Shown: piece after piece, positions 1-8,664 of the stretch
Layout of the letters: every line of letters begins with the position of its first letter
How positions within the stretch are numbered: the first letter of the stretch is position 1
DNA from: CAYSPT01 sp964432985
GTDB lineage: Bacteria > Muiribacteriota > CAYSPT01
Length of the DNA: 64,000 nucleotides
Direction of reading: 5' to 3'
Assembly (NCBI GenBank): GCA_964432985.1
Contig: CAYSPT010000001.1
Location: 171,058-235,057, forward strand
Translations under genes and position numbers: made by a program
Notes under the pieces: model-generated
Database searches by the model: none
The model's input: only the letters and a program-made list of their open reading frames with translations
What the model was told of the DNA's origin: nothing

Positions 1-2
1 TT

Positions 3-134
3 CCTGCAAATGATCCGACATTTACGGAGGATAAGGGTCAAGGGATTTCGCGCATTCCCGTAGAGCACGTGTACGGTGCATGCCGGGATATTCTGCGCAG
101 CATCATCCCGGGGAAACAACATCTAGACAGGTAA
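3..134 (+). CDS. C-terminal fragment of an unidentified protein, possibly family 9 glycosyltransferase
   Basis: An open frame enters from the left edge and stops at TAA 132-134, leaving 43 residues. The tail ISRIPVEHVYGACRDIL resembles the end of family 9 glycosyltransferases (heptosyltransferases), which often finish with an I-x-V-E-x-V motif and a helix. Its place directly before heptose-synthesis genes fits that reading, but a 43-residue tail cannot prove it. No other frame is open here. Confidence 0.35.
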   Translation, partial: PANDPTFTEDKGQGISRIPVEHVYGACRDILRSIIPGKQHLDR

Positions 135-166
135 ACAGAATGCTGCGAGAGAGATGGTGAGATTTA

Positions 167-1123
167 ATGCCTGACAAAAATGTAAAGCCGGTTGACCTCA
201 CGGCGCTCAAACGAGTGCCACTGGCCTCGAGAGACCACAAGGTCACCCTCGATCATTGTTGTGGAAACCCGGTTACTGGCGGGAAACTTCAGGAGTTTAT
301 CGATCATTTGCCCAGGGTGCTGGCAGCCGAATCATTCCTGACTATAGTAGAAAAGCTGGTGTGCGCCAGCCAGGGGAATAAAAGTGTCATGATGGCCATG
401 GGCGCTCATGTGATCAAATGCGGACTCTCACCGCTGCTGATCGAATTGATGCGGCGGGATATGCTTTCTCTTATCGCCATGAATGGGGCCGGAGCAATCC
501 ACGACCTGGAGTTTGCACTGATAGGAAGCACATCGGAAGATGTGCGGCATACTGTCAGGGACGGGACCTTTGGAATGGCGGAAGAGACCGGCTTGATGTT
601 CAGCCGGGCAGTAGCGTACGGAGTTAAAAACAAACTGGGTCTTGGTGAAGCTCTGGGCCGGACAATAATCGATGAAAATGCTCCTCATCGTGATCACAGC
701 GTTTGCGCTGCGGCGGTTGCCACCGGAACTCCACTTACAGTACACTGTGCCATCGGTACCGACACGGTCCATACCTTTGGTGAGTTGGACGCAGCTGGTC
801 TGGGAGCGTTGAGCCATGTGGATTTCCGTTCTTTTTGCTCGGCAGTGGGAGGCATGGGGGCGGGGTCGGTTTATCTGAACATAGGCTCGGCGGTAATCCT
901 TCCGGAGGTATTTCTCAAAGCTGTGGCCGTAGCCAGAAACCTGGGTAAGCCGGTTGAAGGAATAACCAGAGTCAATATGGACATGATACAGCATTACCGG
1001 CCCTGTGAGAACGTGCTTCGGCGGATAGATCCTGAAGATGAGGGCGGCGGATACGCTCTGACCGGGCATCACGAAATTATGCTTCCCCTGCTGGTGTGGA
1101 GCTGGCTGAATGGGTTATCGTGA
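167..1123 (+). CDS. Conserved protein, deoxyhypusine-synthase-like (tentative)
   Basis: A 318-residue protein without signal peptide or membrane segment. Its glycine-rich and hydrophobic blocks (MMAMGAHVIKCGLSP, IAMNGAGAIHDLEFAL, GSVYLNIGSAVILPEVFLKA) recall the NAD-binding deoxyhypusine synthase fold. The classical eukaryotic and archaeal lysine-loop signature is not obvious, so I do not claim hypusine synthesis. It opens the LPS precursor operon, 22 bp before rfaE1. This suggests a role in, or co-expression with, envelope sugar metabolism. The start at 167 follows a weak purine-rich stretch (GGTGAG). The assignment rests on pattern recognition only. Confidence 0.55.
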   Translation: MPDKNVKPVDLTALKRVPLASRDHKVTLDHCCGNPVTGGKLQEFIDHLPRVLAAESFLTIVEKLVCASQGNKSVMMAMGAHVIKCGLSPLLIELMRRDMLSLIAMNGAGAIHDLEFALIGSTSEDVRHTVRDGTFGMAEETGLMFSRAVAYGVKNKLGLGEALGRTIIDENAPHRDHSVCAAAVATGTPLTVHCAIGTDTVHTFGELDAAGLGALSHVDFRSFCSAVGGMGAGSVYLNIGSAVILPEVFLKAVAVARNLGKPVEGITRVNMDMIQHYRPCENVLRRIDPEDEGGGYALTGHHEIMLPLLVWSWLNGLS

Positions 1124-1145
1124 CAGGTGAATGAGGTAGATCAAC

Positions 1146-2141
1146 ATGCACGCTGATCAGAGTACAAGGCTGAAGCGGCTTCTTAAGCAGTTTTCCGGTT
1201 GCCGTATCCTGGTGGTCGGAGATGTCATGGTGGATGAATACATCTGGGGGCGAGTGTCCCGTGTTTCCCCAGAGGCTCCGGTACCGGTCGTTCTCCGCCA
1301 GGGAAGCTCTCTGGAGCCCGGCGGTGCTGCCAACGTCGTAAGAACACTTCTTTCCCTTGGAGCAGACGTTTCTCTGGCTGGCTGTACAGGGAGGGACCCC
1401 GACGGTGAGTGGCTTCGCGAACGGCTTCAGAGCGAAGGTGTAGATATACAGGGGCTGTTGGTAAGCGATGAAAAGCCAACCACGGTCAAAACGAGAATTA
1501 TCGCGCATAAACAGCAGGTGGTCCGGGTTGACACCGAAGATAAATACCCTCTTTCCGACGAGGAGGCATCACGGTTTGTATCGCTGGTGAACGATGCTGC
1601 GGAGTCGGCGGATGCCGTAATACTCTCAGACTATGCAAAGGGAGTGTTGAACAAGGCGACTTTACCGGCGATTATTGAATCATGCCTCTCGAAAGAACTG
1701 ATCGTTGCGGTTGATCCTACTGTCAAGCACACCGACCTGTACTCCCGTGCAACCGTCCTCACCCCCAATCACCACGAAGCGGCCATCATGGCCGGACGCG
1801 AAATGGAAACCGAAGACGATGTGGAAGAGGTCGGCTCGGTGTTGATGGAACGACTTGGCTGTCAGTATCTTGTCATGACTAGGGGGGAAGACGGTATGAC
1901 CGTTTTTACGGCGGCCGACGGATCCATAGCTCATATTCCTGCTGTTGCGCGTGAAGTCTATGATGTGACCGGTGCCGGTGACACGGTTATTGGTTCCCTG
2001 ACTCTGGCCCTGGCTGCCGGAGGAGGAATCGTCGACTCTGTCCTTCTTTCCAACTACGCCGCCGGGATCGTGGTGTGCAAATTCGGTACGGCAACCGTAT
2101 CATCCGGAGAACTGGCGGATGTCCTGGAAAATAACGGTTGA
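1146..2141 (+). CDS. rfaE1: D-glycero-beta-D-manno-heptose-7-phosphate kinase
   Basis: A 331-residue PfkB/ribokinase-family kinase that phosphorylates D-glycero-D-manno-heptose 7-phosphate at C1 for LPS inner-core heptose. Visible motifs are the N-terminal ILVVGDVMVDEYIWG, the substrate-binding PGGAANVV, and the C-terminal anion hole and catalytic base region DVTGAGDTV. It corresponds to the N-terminal half of E. coli HldE; the second half is encoded separately, two genes downstream. A GAGGT ribosome-binding site lies about 9 nt before the ATG. gmhA follows 28 bp downstream, in the same pathway. Confidence 0.93.
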   Translation: MHADQSTRLKRLLKQFSGCRILVVGDVMVDEYIWGRVSRVSPEAPVPVVLRQGSSLEPGGAANVVRTLLSLGADVSLAGCTGRDPDGEWLRERLQSEGVDIQGLLVSDEKPTTVKTRIIAHKQQVVRVDTEDKYPLSDEEASRFVSLVNDAAESADAVILSDYAKGVLNKATLPAIIESCLSKELIVAVDPTVKHTDLYSRATVLTPNHHEAAIMAGREMETEDDVEEVGSVLMERLGCQYLVMTRGEDGMTVFTAADGSIAHIPAVAREVYDVTGAGDTVIGSLTLALAAGGGIVDSVLLSNYAAGIVVCKFGTATVSSGELADVLENNG

Positions 2142-2169
2142 AAGGAAGCCTTGGGGAGGAGCGAATGGA

Positions 2170-2745
2170 ATGAAGAACCTGATAAGCACCAGCCTGGAAA
2201 AAAGCGTCGTCGTGATACGAAAACTGTCCGAGACGATGGTTCCAGTTATTAGCGAAGCCGCCCATATGATTACAGACTGTCTGAAGTCGGGTGGATCCGT
2301 TTATACCTTCGGCAACGGTGGCAGTGCCGCCGATGCACAGCATTTAGCCTGTGAACTCCAGGGCAGATTCCTGCTCAATCGCTCCAGTCTTCCGGTTATG
2401 AGTCTCACCACCAATTCCTCCTCGTTGACTGCCATCGGCAATGACTTCGGATTTGACCAGGTGTTCGCCCGCCAGCTTGAAGGCTGCGGCAAATCAGGAG
2501 ATGTAGCTGTGGCGATTTCAACCAGTGGTAATTCCCCCAATGTCCTGCAGGCCGTGGAAGTTGCCAGTCGGCTGGGGATGCACACGATTGGATTTACGGG
2601 TCGTGACGGTGGACAACTGCTCCCGGAAGTTGACCTGTGCCTGTGTGTTCCTGCCGACGTGGTGTACCGGATTCAAGAAGGTCACACCGCCATAGGACAC
2701 GTACTGTGCCTGGCGGTGGAGGAAGCGCTTTTTGGTAATGAATGA
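2170..2745 (+). CDS. gmhA: Phosphoheptose isomerase (sedoheptulose 7-phosphate isomerase)
   Basis: A 191-residue SIS-domain isomerase that converts sedoheptulose 7-phosphate to D-glycero-D-manno-heptose 7-phosphate, the first step of the ADP-heptose pathway. The sugar-phosphate loop FGNGGSAADAQHLA and the later ISTSGNSPNV and HTAIGHVLC blocks are typical. The frame is open from an ATG at 2119, but I choose 2170 because GGGGAGGA (2153-2160) sits 9 nt before it and family members start near here. Its end overlaps the next gene by a few bases, suggesting translational coupling. Confidence 0.93.
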   Translation: MKNLISTSLEKSVVVIRKLSETMVPVISEAAHMITDCLKSGGSVYTFGNGGSAADAQHLACELQGRFLLNRSSLPVMSLTTNSSSLTAIGNDFGFDQVFARQLEGCGKSGDVAVAISTSGNSPNVLQAVEVASRLGMHTIGFTGRDGGQLLPEVDLCLCVPADVVYRIQEGHTAIGHVLCLAVEEALFGNE

Positions 2746-3973
2746 TCATATAGTAACAGCAGAGCAGGGAGCACGGCTGGTCCGTGAATTCAAATCCACG
2801 GGCCGGCGCGTAGTATTTACCAACGGGTGCTTTGATATTCTTCACCCGGGCCATCTCAAAACACTTGCTTCGGCCAGCGATGAAGGGGACATTCTTTTTG
2901 TTGGTTTGAACAGTGACTCGTCAGTCCGCCGCCTTAAGGGAGACAACCGGCCAGTGATGTCGGAACGCGACCGGGCGGCCATGTTGTGCGCTCTGCAATA
3001 TGTGGATTATGTCATCATTTTTGAAGAAGATACTCCCGGCGATTTGATAGAGGCTCTGCGGCCTGATGTGCTGGTAAAAGGGGGCGACTGGGGACATGAT
3101 GAGATTGTCGGCCGAGAAACGGTTGAACGCGGTGGCGGGAAAGTTGTACGGGTAAAACCTCTGTCCGGTCTTTCAACAACGGAAATTCTGAAAAAGGCCG
3201 CTGCTTTCAATACTTCAGAGTATTCTCTACCGGCAGGATCTCCCTTGGTGGTTGGAGTTATACCTGCCAGGTATGCCTCTACCAGGTTTCCCGGAAAACC
3301 GCTGGCCTTGATCCAGGGAGTTCCAATGGTCGAACATGTCCGCCGCCGGGCTGAATCGGCTGAAACTGTTGACAGGGTAATCGTTGCCACCGATGATGAA
3401 CGAATCGCCGATGTGGTACGCGCTTCGGGAGGAGAAGCGTTCATGACCGATCCGCGTGCAACGTGCGGCACTGACCGGGTGATTGAGATTGCCGCGAAGG
3501 TGCCGGGGGATTATTTTGTCAATATCCAGGGAGACGAACCATTACTGCCTCCGGCGGCGGTGGATTCCGCAGTGAAGGAGGCATGTAGTGCAGCTGGTAC
3601 GATGGTGGTCACTCTGGCGGTCAAAACGGATGACCACCAGGCACTTGGAAGCGTTGATGTCGTCAAGGTAACAGCGGGAATAAACGGGCAGGCCCTCTAC
3701 TTCTCCCGTTGTGGTATTCCTTACCGCTGGGACAGTGAGAATACGGAATTTCTCAAGCATATAGGGCTGTATGTATTTCCCCGCACGATAGTGGAGTCAA
3801 TTCCGGCTCTTCCCTCTTCCCGCCTTGAAACGCTGGAACGGCTCGAACAACTGAGATGGCTCGAAGCCGGAATTCCCATAAAAGTAGTAACGGTAAACTG
3901 GAATACGGTCGCGGTTGACAGACCGGAGGATATCGAAAAGGTCGAGCGTGAATTGAGAATGAAACCGTTTTAA
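2732..3973 (+). CDS. rfaE2-kdsB: Fusion of heptose-1-phosphate adenylyltransferase and CMP-KDO synthetase
   Basis: 413 residues with two complete enzymes. Residues 1-158 form an RfaE2-type nucleotidyltransferase (FTNGCFDILHPGHLKTL with the HxGH motif, LKGDNRP, LVKGGDW) that makes ADP-heptose. After a short linker (about 159-171), residues 172-413 form KdsB (VIPARYASTRFPGKPL, VATDDERI, CGTDRV, NIQGDEPLL, SRCGIPYRW, KHIGLY), which activates KDO with CTP. Neither half has lost its signature residues. The start is TTG 2732 with GGAGGAAG 6 nt upstream; ATG 2738 is an alternative and removes only two residues. CTP synthase follows, so the CTP supply is encoded next door. Confidence 0.93.
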   Translation: MVMNDHIVTAEQGARLVREFKSTGRRVVFTNGCFDILHPGHLKTLASASDEGDILFVGLNSDSSVRRLKGDNRPVMSERDRAAMLCALQYVDYVIIFEEDTPGDLIEALRPDVLVKGGDWGHDEIVGRETVERGGGKVVRVKPLSGLSTTEILKKAAAFNTSEYSLPAGSPLVVGVIPARYASTRFPGKPLALIQGVPMVEHVRRRAESAETVDRVIVATDDERIADVVRASGGEAFMTDPRATCGTDRVIEIAAKVPGDYFVNIQGDEPLLPPAAVDSAVKEACSAAGTMVVTLAVKTDDHQALGSVDVVKVTAGINGQALYFSRCGIPYRWDSENTEFLKHIGLYVFPRTIVESIPALPSSRLETLERLEQLRWLEAGIPIKVVTVNWNTVAVDRPEDIEKVERELRMKPF

Positions 3974-4000
3974 TAAAGAAAATGCCAGGAGAAGAGTAAT

Positions 4001-5611
4001 ATGGCCAAATATATATTTATTACCGGGGGTGTCTTATCAGCGTTGGGCAAAGGAGTAACTGCCGCATCGCTAGGACGTTTGCTGACCGATTACGGGTTCA
4101 GGGTGTCGCTTCAGAAACTGGATCCTTATCTTAACGTCGATTCAGGTACGATGAATCCATATCAGCACGGCGAGGTTTATGTTACCGCAGATGGTGCCGA
4201 GACCGATCTTGACGTTGGGCATTATGAGCGTTTTCTCGACTGCGATCTGAACCGGGGGAGTAATGTGACGTCGGGGCAGGTGTATCAGGCCATACTGCAG
4301 CGCGAACGCCGCGGTGATTACTTGGGAGAAACAGTCCAGGTAATTCCTCACGTCACAGACAGGATTAAGCAGTGTATTACCGACCAGGCGGAGAGCAAGA
4401 ACCTGGATGTTTTCATCGTAGAAGTCGGCGGTACGGTGGGAGATATTGAGAGTCTTCCATTCTTGGAAGCCGCCCGGGAATTGAAAATCGACCTGGGATC
4501 TCAAAACGTGCTGTACATTCATATCACCTGGGTCCCGTATTTGTCCACCGCCGGTGAGCTCAAGACAAAACCTACCCAGCACAGTGTCAACGAGTTGAGA
4601 CGTATCGGTATTCAACCGGATGCTCTGGTCTGCCGCGCTCAGCAGGAGCTTCCCCGGGAGGTAAAGCAGAAGATAGCGCTGTTCTGCGGTGTGGCTGAGA
4701 AAGCGGTGATTGAAGCCCGGGATGTGGAAACTGTGTACGAGGTGCCGCTTCTTCTGGAAAAGGAAGGGCTCGGACGGTTGGTTACCGAAAAACTCGGACT
4801 TCCGGTGTGCAAGATAGAACAATGGGCCTGGGCTGATATGATCGGCTCGATCAAACCCTTGTTCAAAAAAACTGGCCGAGCGGTCAGAATTGGAATTCTG
4901 GGTAAATACGTAACACTTCCCGATTCCTACCTGAGCGTCATGGAAGCGATACATCATGCCGCCTGGCACTGTGGGGTCAAGGCGGAAGTTCCCCTGGTGT
5001 GCTCCGAGGATCTGTTGAATACGGGAGTTGACGAGGTGATGCGGGATATTGATGGTATCGTAGTTCCCGGAGGTTTCGGAGTACGGGGGATTGACGGTAT
5101 GGTGGAAGGAATCAAATACCTGCGAGAAATGGGACGACCGTTTCTGGGAATATGCCTGGGAATGCAATGTGCGGTAGTTGAAATCGCCCGGAACCTGCTG
5201 GGGCAGGAAAAAGCCAATAGTACCGAGTTTAATCCTGTCACACCGTATCCGGTCATCGACCTGGTGGAGGACCAGCGCGGCGTTGACCAGAAAGGCGGTA
5301 CCATGAGGTTGGGTTCGTACGCTTGCACGCTGATGGAAGGTTCTTTGATAGCTTCTCTCTATAGCAATCTAAACATCGTTGAGCGTCACCGACACCGTTA
5401 TGAGTTCAACAATGAATACGAGGAAACTTTGGCCGATGCGGGTCTTAAGGTGAGCGGTCGTTGTCCCGAGGGCGGGTATGTGGAATGTGTCGAATTGGTG
5501 GATCACCCCTACTTCGTGGGGGCTCAGTATCATCCCGAATTTCTTTCGCGTCCCAACCGTCCGCATCCACTGTTTATGGGGTTGTTACAGGCTGCTTTGC
5601 GAATAAAATAG
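4001..5611 (+). CDS. pyrG: CTP synthase
   Basis: A 536-residue glutamine-dependent amidoligase converting UTP to CTP. The N-terminal synthetase domain has the P-loop-like FITGGVLSALGKGV and the KTKPTQHSV stretch. The C-terminal class I glutaminase has PGGFGVRG, the nucleophile elbow FLGICLGMQ and the His/Glu pair in QYHPEF. The length matches the family. RBS AGGAGAAG precedes the ATG at 4001. Location between kdsB and kdsA links CTP formation to CMP-KDO synthesis, an arrangement common in LPS operons. Confidence 0.97.
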   Translation: MAKYIFITGGVLSALGKGVTAASLGRLLTDYGFRVSLQKLDPYLNVDSGTMNPYQHGEVYVTADGAETDLDVGHYERFLDCDLNRGSNVTSGQVYQAILQRERRGDYLGETVQVIPHVTDRIKQCITDQAESKNLDVFIVEVGGTVGDIESLPFLEAARELKIDLGSQNVLYIHITWVPYLSTAGELKTKPTQHSVNELRRIGIQPDALVCRAQQELPREVKQKIALFCGVAEKAVIEARDVETVYEVPLLLEKEGLGRLVTEKLGLPVCKIEQWAWADMIGSIKPLFKKTGRAVRIGILGKYVTLPDSYLSVMEAIHHAAWHCGVKAEVPLVCSEDLLNTGVDEVMRDIDGIVVPGGFGVRGIDGMVEGIKYLREMGRPFLGICLGMQCAVVEIARNLLGQEKANSTEFNPVTPYPVIDLVEDQRGVDQKGGTMRLGSYACTLMEGSLIASLYSNLNIVERHRHRYEFNNEYEETLADAGLKVSGRCPEGGYVECVELVDHPYFVGAQYHPEFLSRPNRPHPLFMGLLQAALRIK

Positions 5612-5658
5612 AACGTGCCGATAGGTACGGTTTCAGGATGTGAATAAGGTGATTTTTT

Positions 5659-6531
5659 ATGATTAACGTGAATGAGGATAACCGGGACGCTGGTGGCCTG
5701 GTCCAGCGCCGTATTGCAATTACCCCGGATCTGATGGTGGGATCGGGTCTCCCTCTGGTTTTAATCGCCGGCCCATGCGTTATAGAGTCAGGCGAGCATC
5801 TTATGATGATTGCTGCAAGACTGGGAGAGATTACCGGTGATTTGAATATTCCTTTCGTTTTGAAAACATCGTATGACAAGGCTAACCGCACGTCGATCAA
5901 CTCCTATCGCGGGCCCGGGTGCAGCAATGGTCTGGCAATAGTAGCCGATGTAAAAGAAAAAACAGGGTGCCCTGTTCTGCTTGATGTGCATGAGCGGGAC
6001 CAGGTCGAAGCAGTTTCCGAAATAGCAGATATTCTTCAGGTCCCGGCTTTTCTGTGCCGACAGACTGATTTTGTCCAGGAGGTTGCCCAGTCCGGAAAAG
6101 TGGTCAACGTCAAAAAAGGACAGTTCCTGGCTCCATGGGATGTGAAAAATATCGTTGAAAAAATTGAGGCGTCTGGTAACCGGCGGATACTTCTCACCGA
6201 ACGGGGAGTCAGTTTTGGGTACAATAACCTGGTAGTGGATTTTTGCTCGCTTCCGTTGATGGCTTCTTTCGGTTATCCGGTGGTGTTCGATGCCACTCAC
6301 AGCGTACAGCTTCCTGGTGGGGCCGGCACCGCAACCGGCGGACGCCGGCAGTATGTCAGACACCTTTCCCGGGCCGCGGTTGCTGTAGGAGTAGATGCCT
6401 TATTTCTTGAAGTTCATGAAGATCCCGACCGGGCACCATGCGATGGTCCCAATATGCTTTCCCTGGATGAAATACCGCTTCTACTCAAGGAAGTTCTCGC
6501 CATCCGTGCGGCCTTGAAAAGCCAGGTGTAA
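5659..6531 (+). CDS. kdsA: 3-deoxy-8-phosphooctulonate (KDO 8-phosphate) synthase
   Basis: A 290-residue class I aldolase-like enzyme condensing PEP with arabinose 5-phosphate to form KDO 8-phosphate. Seen: IAGPCVIESGEH, KTSYDKANRTSINSYRGPG, VNVKKGQFLAPWD and FDATHSVQLPGG, all family signatures. The start follows AAGGTGA by about 6 nt. The arabinose-5-phosphate isomerase (kdsD) and KDO-8-P phosphatase (kdsC) that often follow are not in this window; a regulator lies next instead. Confidence 0.96.
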   Translation: MINVNEDNRDAGGLVQRRIAITPDLMVGSGLPLVLIAGPCVIESGEHLMMIAARLGEITGDLNIPFVLKTSYDKANRTSINSYRGPGCSNGLAIVADVKEKTGCPVLLDVHERDQVEAVSEIADILQVPAFLCRQTDFVQEVAQSGKVVNVKKGQFLAPWDVKNIVEKIEASGNRRILLTERGVSFGYNNLVVDFCSLPLMASFGYPVVFDATHSVQLPGGAGTATGGRRQYVRHLSRAAVAVGVDALFLEVHEDPDRAPCDGPNMLSLDEIPLLLKEVLAIRAALKSQV

Positions 6532-6561
6532 TAAACTATTCAGCCGGGAGGAAAAAGCAGG

Positions 6562-7893
6562 ATGGATTATTTCCGAAAAATACTGGATTCAATTGGCGAT
6601 GAGGTTATAGCGCTTCGTGATGGTATAACCATACAGTGGATCAACAAGGCGTTTTGCCAACGGTGGCGTGTGGATCTTCCCGACGTTCGAGAACAGTGCA
6701 TTTCCGACATTCTGCCTGGTGTCCGCTTGGCCAAAGCCCTGAAAAAACGCCGTGCTTTCAATTCACGTCTTTATACTGTCGGCGAAGAGGAGCACCCCGG
6801 TAAGAAATCAGGGCCAGTCCGTTATCTGGCATCATATCTGCCCGGAGCTCTCCCGGTCGGTTCGGGTAACCTGGACGTTCTTGTTCTTTCTCCCTCAAGC
6901 GGTAGCCCATCTCGAGGGGTGGGGACCCACGCCCGGTTAACTTTTGATGATATCGTGGGGGTGAGTGAGGGTGTTCGTCAGGCCATAAGAACGAGCCGCC
7001 TGGCTGCTCGGAAAACCGCGACCGTACTTATACTGGGTGAAAGTGGTGTTGGAAAAGATGTGTTTGCGCAAGCCATACACAGTGAGTGCGGAGCAAATCG
7101 GCCGTTTGTAGCGGTAAATTGTGCTGCTCTTCCCCGTGAGCTGATGGAAAGTGAATTGTTTGGATATACAGGTGGTTCATTTACCGGTGCGGCTCCCGGT
7201 GGCCGGCCTGGAAAATTCGAATTGGCTGATGGAGGAACCATCTTTCTCGACGAAATAGGGGAACTGCCACTGGCACTTCAACCTAAGCTGCTCAGAGTGC
7301 TTCAGACAAAGGAAGTAATCAGGATCGGGGCTGAGCGGCCAAAGAAAATCCAGGTCAAGGTCATTGCAGCCACCAAACAAAATCTCGAACAAAGAGTTAA
7401 GGACGGTTCTTTCAGGGACGATCTGTTTTACCGGCTCAATGTCATCACCATGAAAATCCCTCCCCTGCGGGACAGACGGAAAGATATTCCTTTTCTGGTG
7501 AAACATTTCCTGACTAAAATCTGTGAATCTGAGGATATGGCTGTCCCTAGCGTGGCTGAAGATGTGATGGAAGCGCTCACCAACTGTATGTGGCCGGGGA
7601 ATATCAGACAGCTTGAAAACGTTTTGGAAAGGGAAATTCTGTATTTGCCCCAGGGCAAGAATCTTCTCGAGCACATTCCGGATGCGGTTCTGCGTAACCA
7701 GTGTGAAGGGACTGCTCACGCTGCCAGGACCGTCCATAATGACAGTAAGCTTTCTCTCAAGAATATGGAAAAGCACCTAATTACTCAGGCGTTGAAGAAC
7801 GCTGAAGGAAACCTGTCATCAGCAGCCCGTCTGCTCGGTATCTCGCGGGCAACGCTATACCGCAAGATGGAAAAACAAGGTATAAACTCATAG
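6562..7893 (+). CDS. PAS-containing sigma-54-dependent transcriptional activator
   Basis: A 443-residue bacterial enhancer-binding protein. Residues 1-110 look like a PAS-type sensor (ILDSIGDEVIAL, ITIQWINKAF). The AAA+ domain has Walker A GESGVGKD (about 159-166), a sigma-54 contact loop reading GSFTGA rather than GAFTGA (about 205-210), and Walker B GGTIFLDEIGEL. The C-terminus is a Fis-type helix-turn-helix (NLSSAARLLGISRATLYRKM). It lacks a receiver domain, so control is probably by ligand or redox sensing through PAS. RBS GGGAGGAAAAA precedes the ATG. It lies 30 bp after kdsA and may be co-transcribed with the LPS operon. Targets are unknown. Confidence 0.93.
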   Translation: MDYFRKILDSIGDEVIALRDGITIQWINKAFCQRWRVDLPDVREQCISDILPGVRLAKALKKRRAFNSRLYTVGEEEHPGKKSGPVRYLASYLPGALPVGSGNLDVLVLSPSSGSPSRGVGTHARLTFDDIVGVSEGVRQAIRTSRLAARKTATVLILGESGVGKDVFAQAIHSECGANRPFVAVNCAALPRELMESELFGYTGGSFTGAAPGGRPGKFELADGGTIFLDEIGELPLALQPKLLRVLQTKEVIRIGAERPKKIQVKVIAATKQNLEQRVKDGSFRDDLFYRLNVITMKIPPLRDRRKDIPFLVKHFLTKICESEDMAVPSVAEDVMEALTNCMWPGNIRQLENVLEREILYLPQGKNLLEHIPDAVLRNQCEGTAHAARTVHNDSKLSLKNMEKHLITQALKNAEGNLSSAARLLGISRATLYRKMEKQGINS

Positions 7894-8126
7894 CTTGTTT
7901 ATTCCATAATCCCTCGTCCTCGCGACGATAACTCATGAAATAAGTGTACTCGTAGGTAAGAAGTGCCTGTGCGATGGTGAGAGAGGTCGCTCCATTTTAC
8001 TTCAGTTACTACCCTCCAACAAGCCTTCATTAATCATTGTTTTCGGACTCGTTGTCCTCTAAAACTACCATTAATAAAGGTCTCCAGGCATTTCAGAAAA
8101 AAATACTCTTTTTTCCAAAAAAAGGC
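7894..8126. other. Gene-free stretch between the sigma-54 activator and the mraZ promoter
   Basis: No supported coding frame and no clear terminator stem with a U-run is seen. The stretch contains one copy of a short dispersed motif (AACTCATGAAATAAG, 7930-7944) that recurs near 24418 and 59085. The rest has no structure I can explain. Confidence 0.5.
7930..7944 (+). repeat. Dispersed motif copy 1
   Basis: AACTCATGAAATAAG, matching the first 15 bases of the 21-base element at 59085 and, in reverse, the one ending at 24438. All three copies are intergenic. Confidence 0.5.
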
Positions 8127-8154
8127 TTGCAACCGGGATTTAAATAGGTATAAT
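8127..8154 (+). promoter_or_regulatory. Sigma-70-type promoter of the mra/dcw cluster
   Basis: TTGCAA (8127-8132), a 16-bp spacer, then a perfect TATAAT (8149-8154). Expected transcription start is near 8161, just before the phased GTGG boxes and about 65 bp before mraZ. It is probably the main promoter of the division cluster. Confidence 0.75.
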
Positions 8155-8164
8155 GGTGATCACA

Positions 8165-8203
8165 GTGGTAACAGAGTGGTAACCAAGTGGGGGATTGTGG
8201 GGG
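8165..8203 (+). promoter_or_regulatory. Four phased GTGG boxes, probable MraZ operator
   Basis: GTGG occurs at 8165, 8176, 8187 and 8197, spaced 11, 11 and 10 bp, that is on one helix face. The last two extend to GTGGGGG. MraZ proteins are known to bind TGGGN-type repeats at about 10-bp spacing upstream of their own gene. Here the array lies at or just after the predicted start site, which suits autorepression by blocking RNA polymerase. Confidence 0.75.
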
Positions 8204-8227
8204 ACCGGACCGTGAAAGAAGATTCCA

Positions 8228-8659
8228 GTGTTTTTAGGTCGCTATGAGCACACCATAGACGACAAGGGGCGACTTATTGTTCCCGTCCATTACCGGAAAA
8301 AACTCGGTAAATCCTTCATCATAACTAAAGGTCTGGAAAACTGCATCGCTATCTACCCCCAGGAAAAATGGCAGAAACTGTTTGAACAGTACTCATCTCT
8401 GTCCTATACCCGGAAAAATGTCCGCACCTACCAGCGTCTTTTCTTTGGTTCGGCCACCGACATTACCCTCGACCGCCAGGGGAGAATCTGTATTCCTATT
8501 CATCTGAGAAAGGAGGCCATGCTGTTAAAGGAAGTTGTCATTAACGGAGTCGGTGACCTTGCTGAAATCTGGGCAAAAGAAGAGTGGGACCGTTTCAAGC
8601 AGGAAGCAGACGCAGTCTATGAAGATCGGGCAGAATTGTTAGAAACAATTAAAGAGTGA
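8228..8659 (+). CDS. mraZ: Transcriptional regulator MraZ
   Basis: 143 residues with two AbrB-like swapped-hairpin half-domains, each carrying the family D-x-x-G-R signature (DDKGRLIVPVHYR and DRQGRICIPIHLR). MraZ forms a ring-shaped oligomer that binds DNA in front of the dcw operon and represses it. The start is GTG 8228 with a GAAAGAAG ribosome site. It is the first gene of the cluster, and its likely binding sites lie just upstream. Confidence 0.95.
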   Translation: MFLGRYEHTIDDKGRLIVPVHYRKKLGKSFIITKGLENCIAIYPQEKWQKLFEQYSSLSYTRKNVRTYQRLFFGSATDITLDRQGRICIPIHLRKEAMLLKEVVINGVGDLAEIWAKEEWDRFKQEADAVYEDRAELLETIKE

Positions 8660-8664
8660 TTAAT

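Noticed and set aside
4142..5167. Long minus-strand frame of 341 codons
   Set aside because: It lies wholly inside pyrG, has no recognised motif and is a mirror of a well-supported gene.
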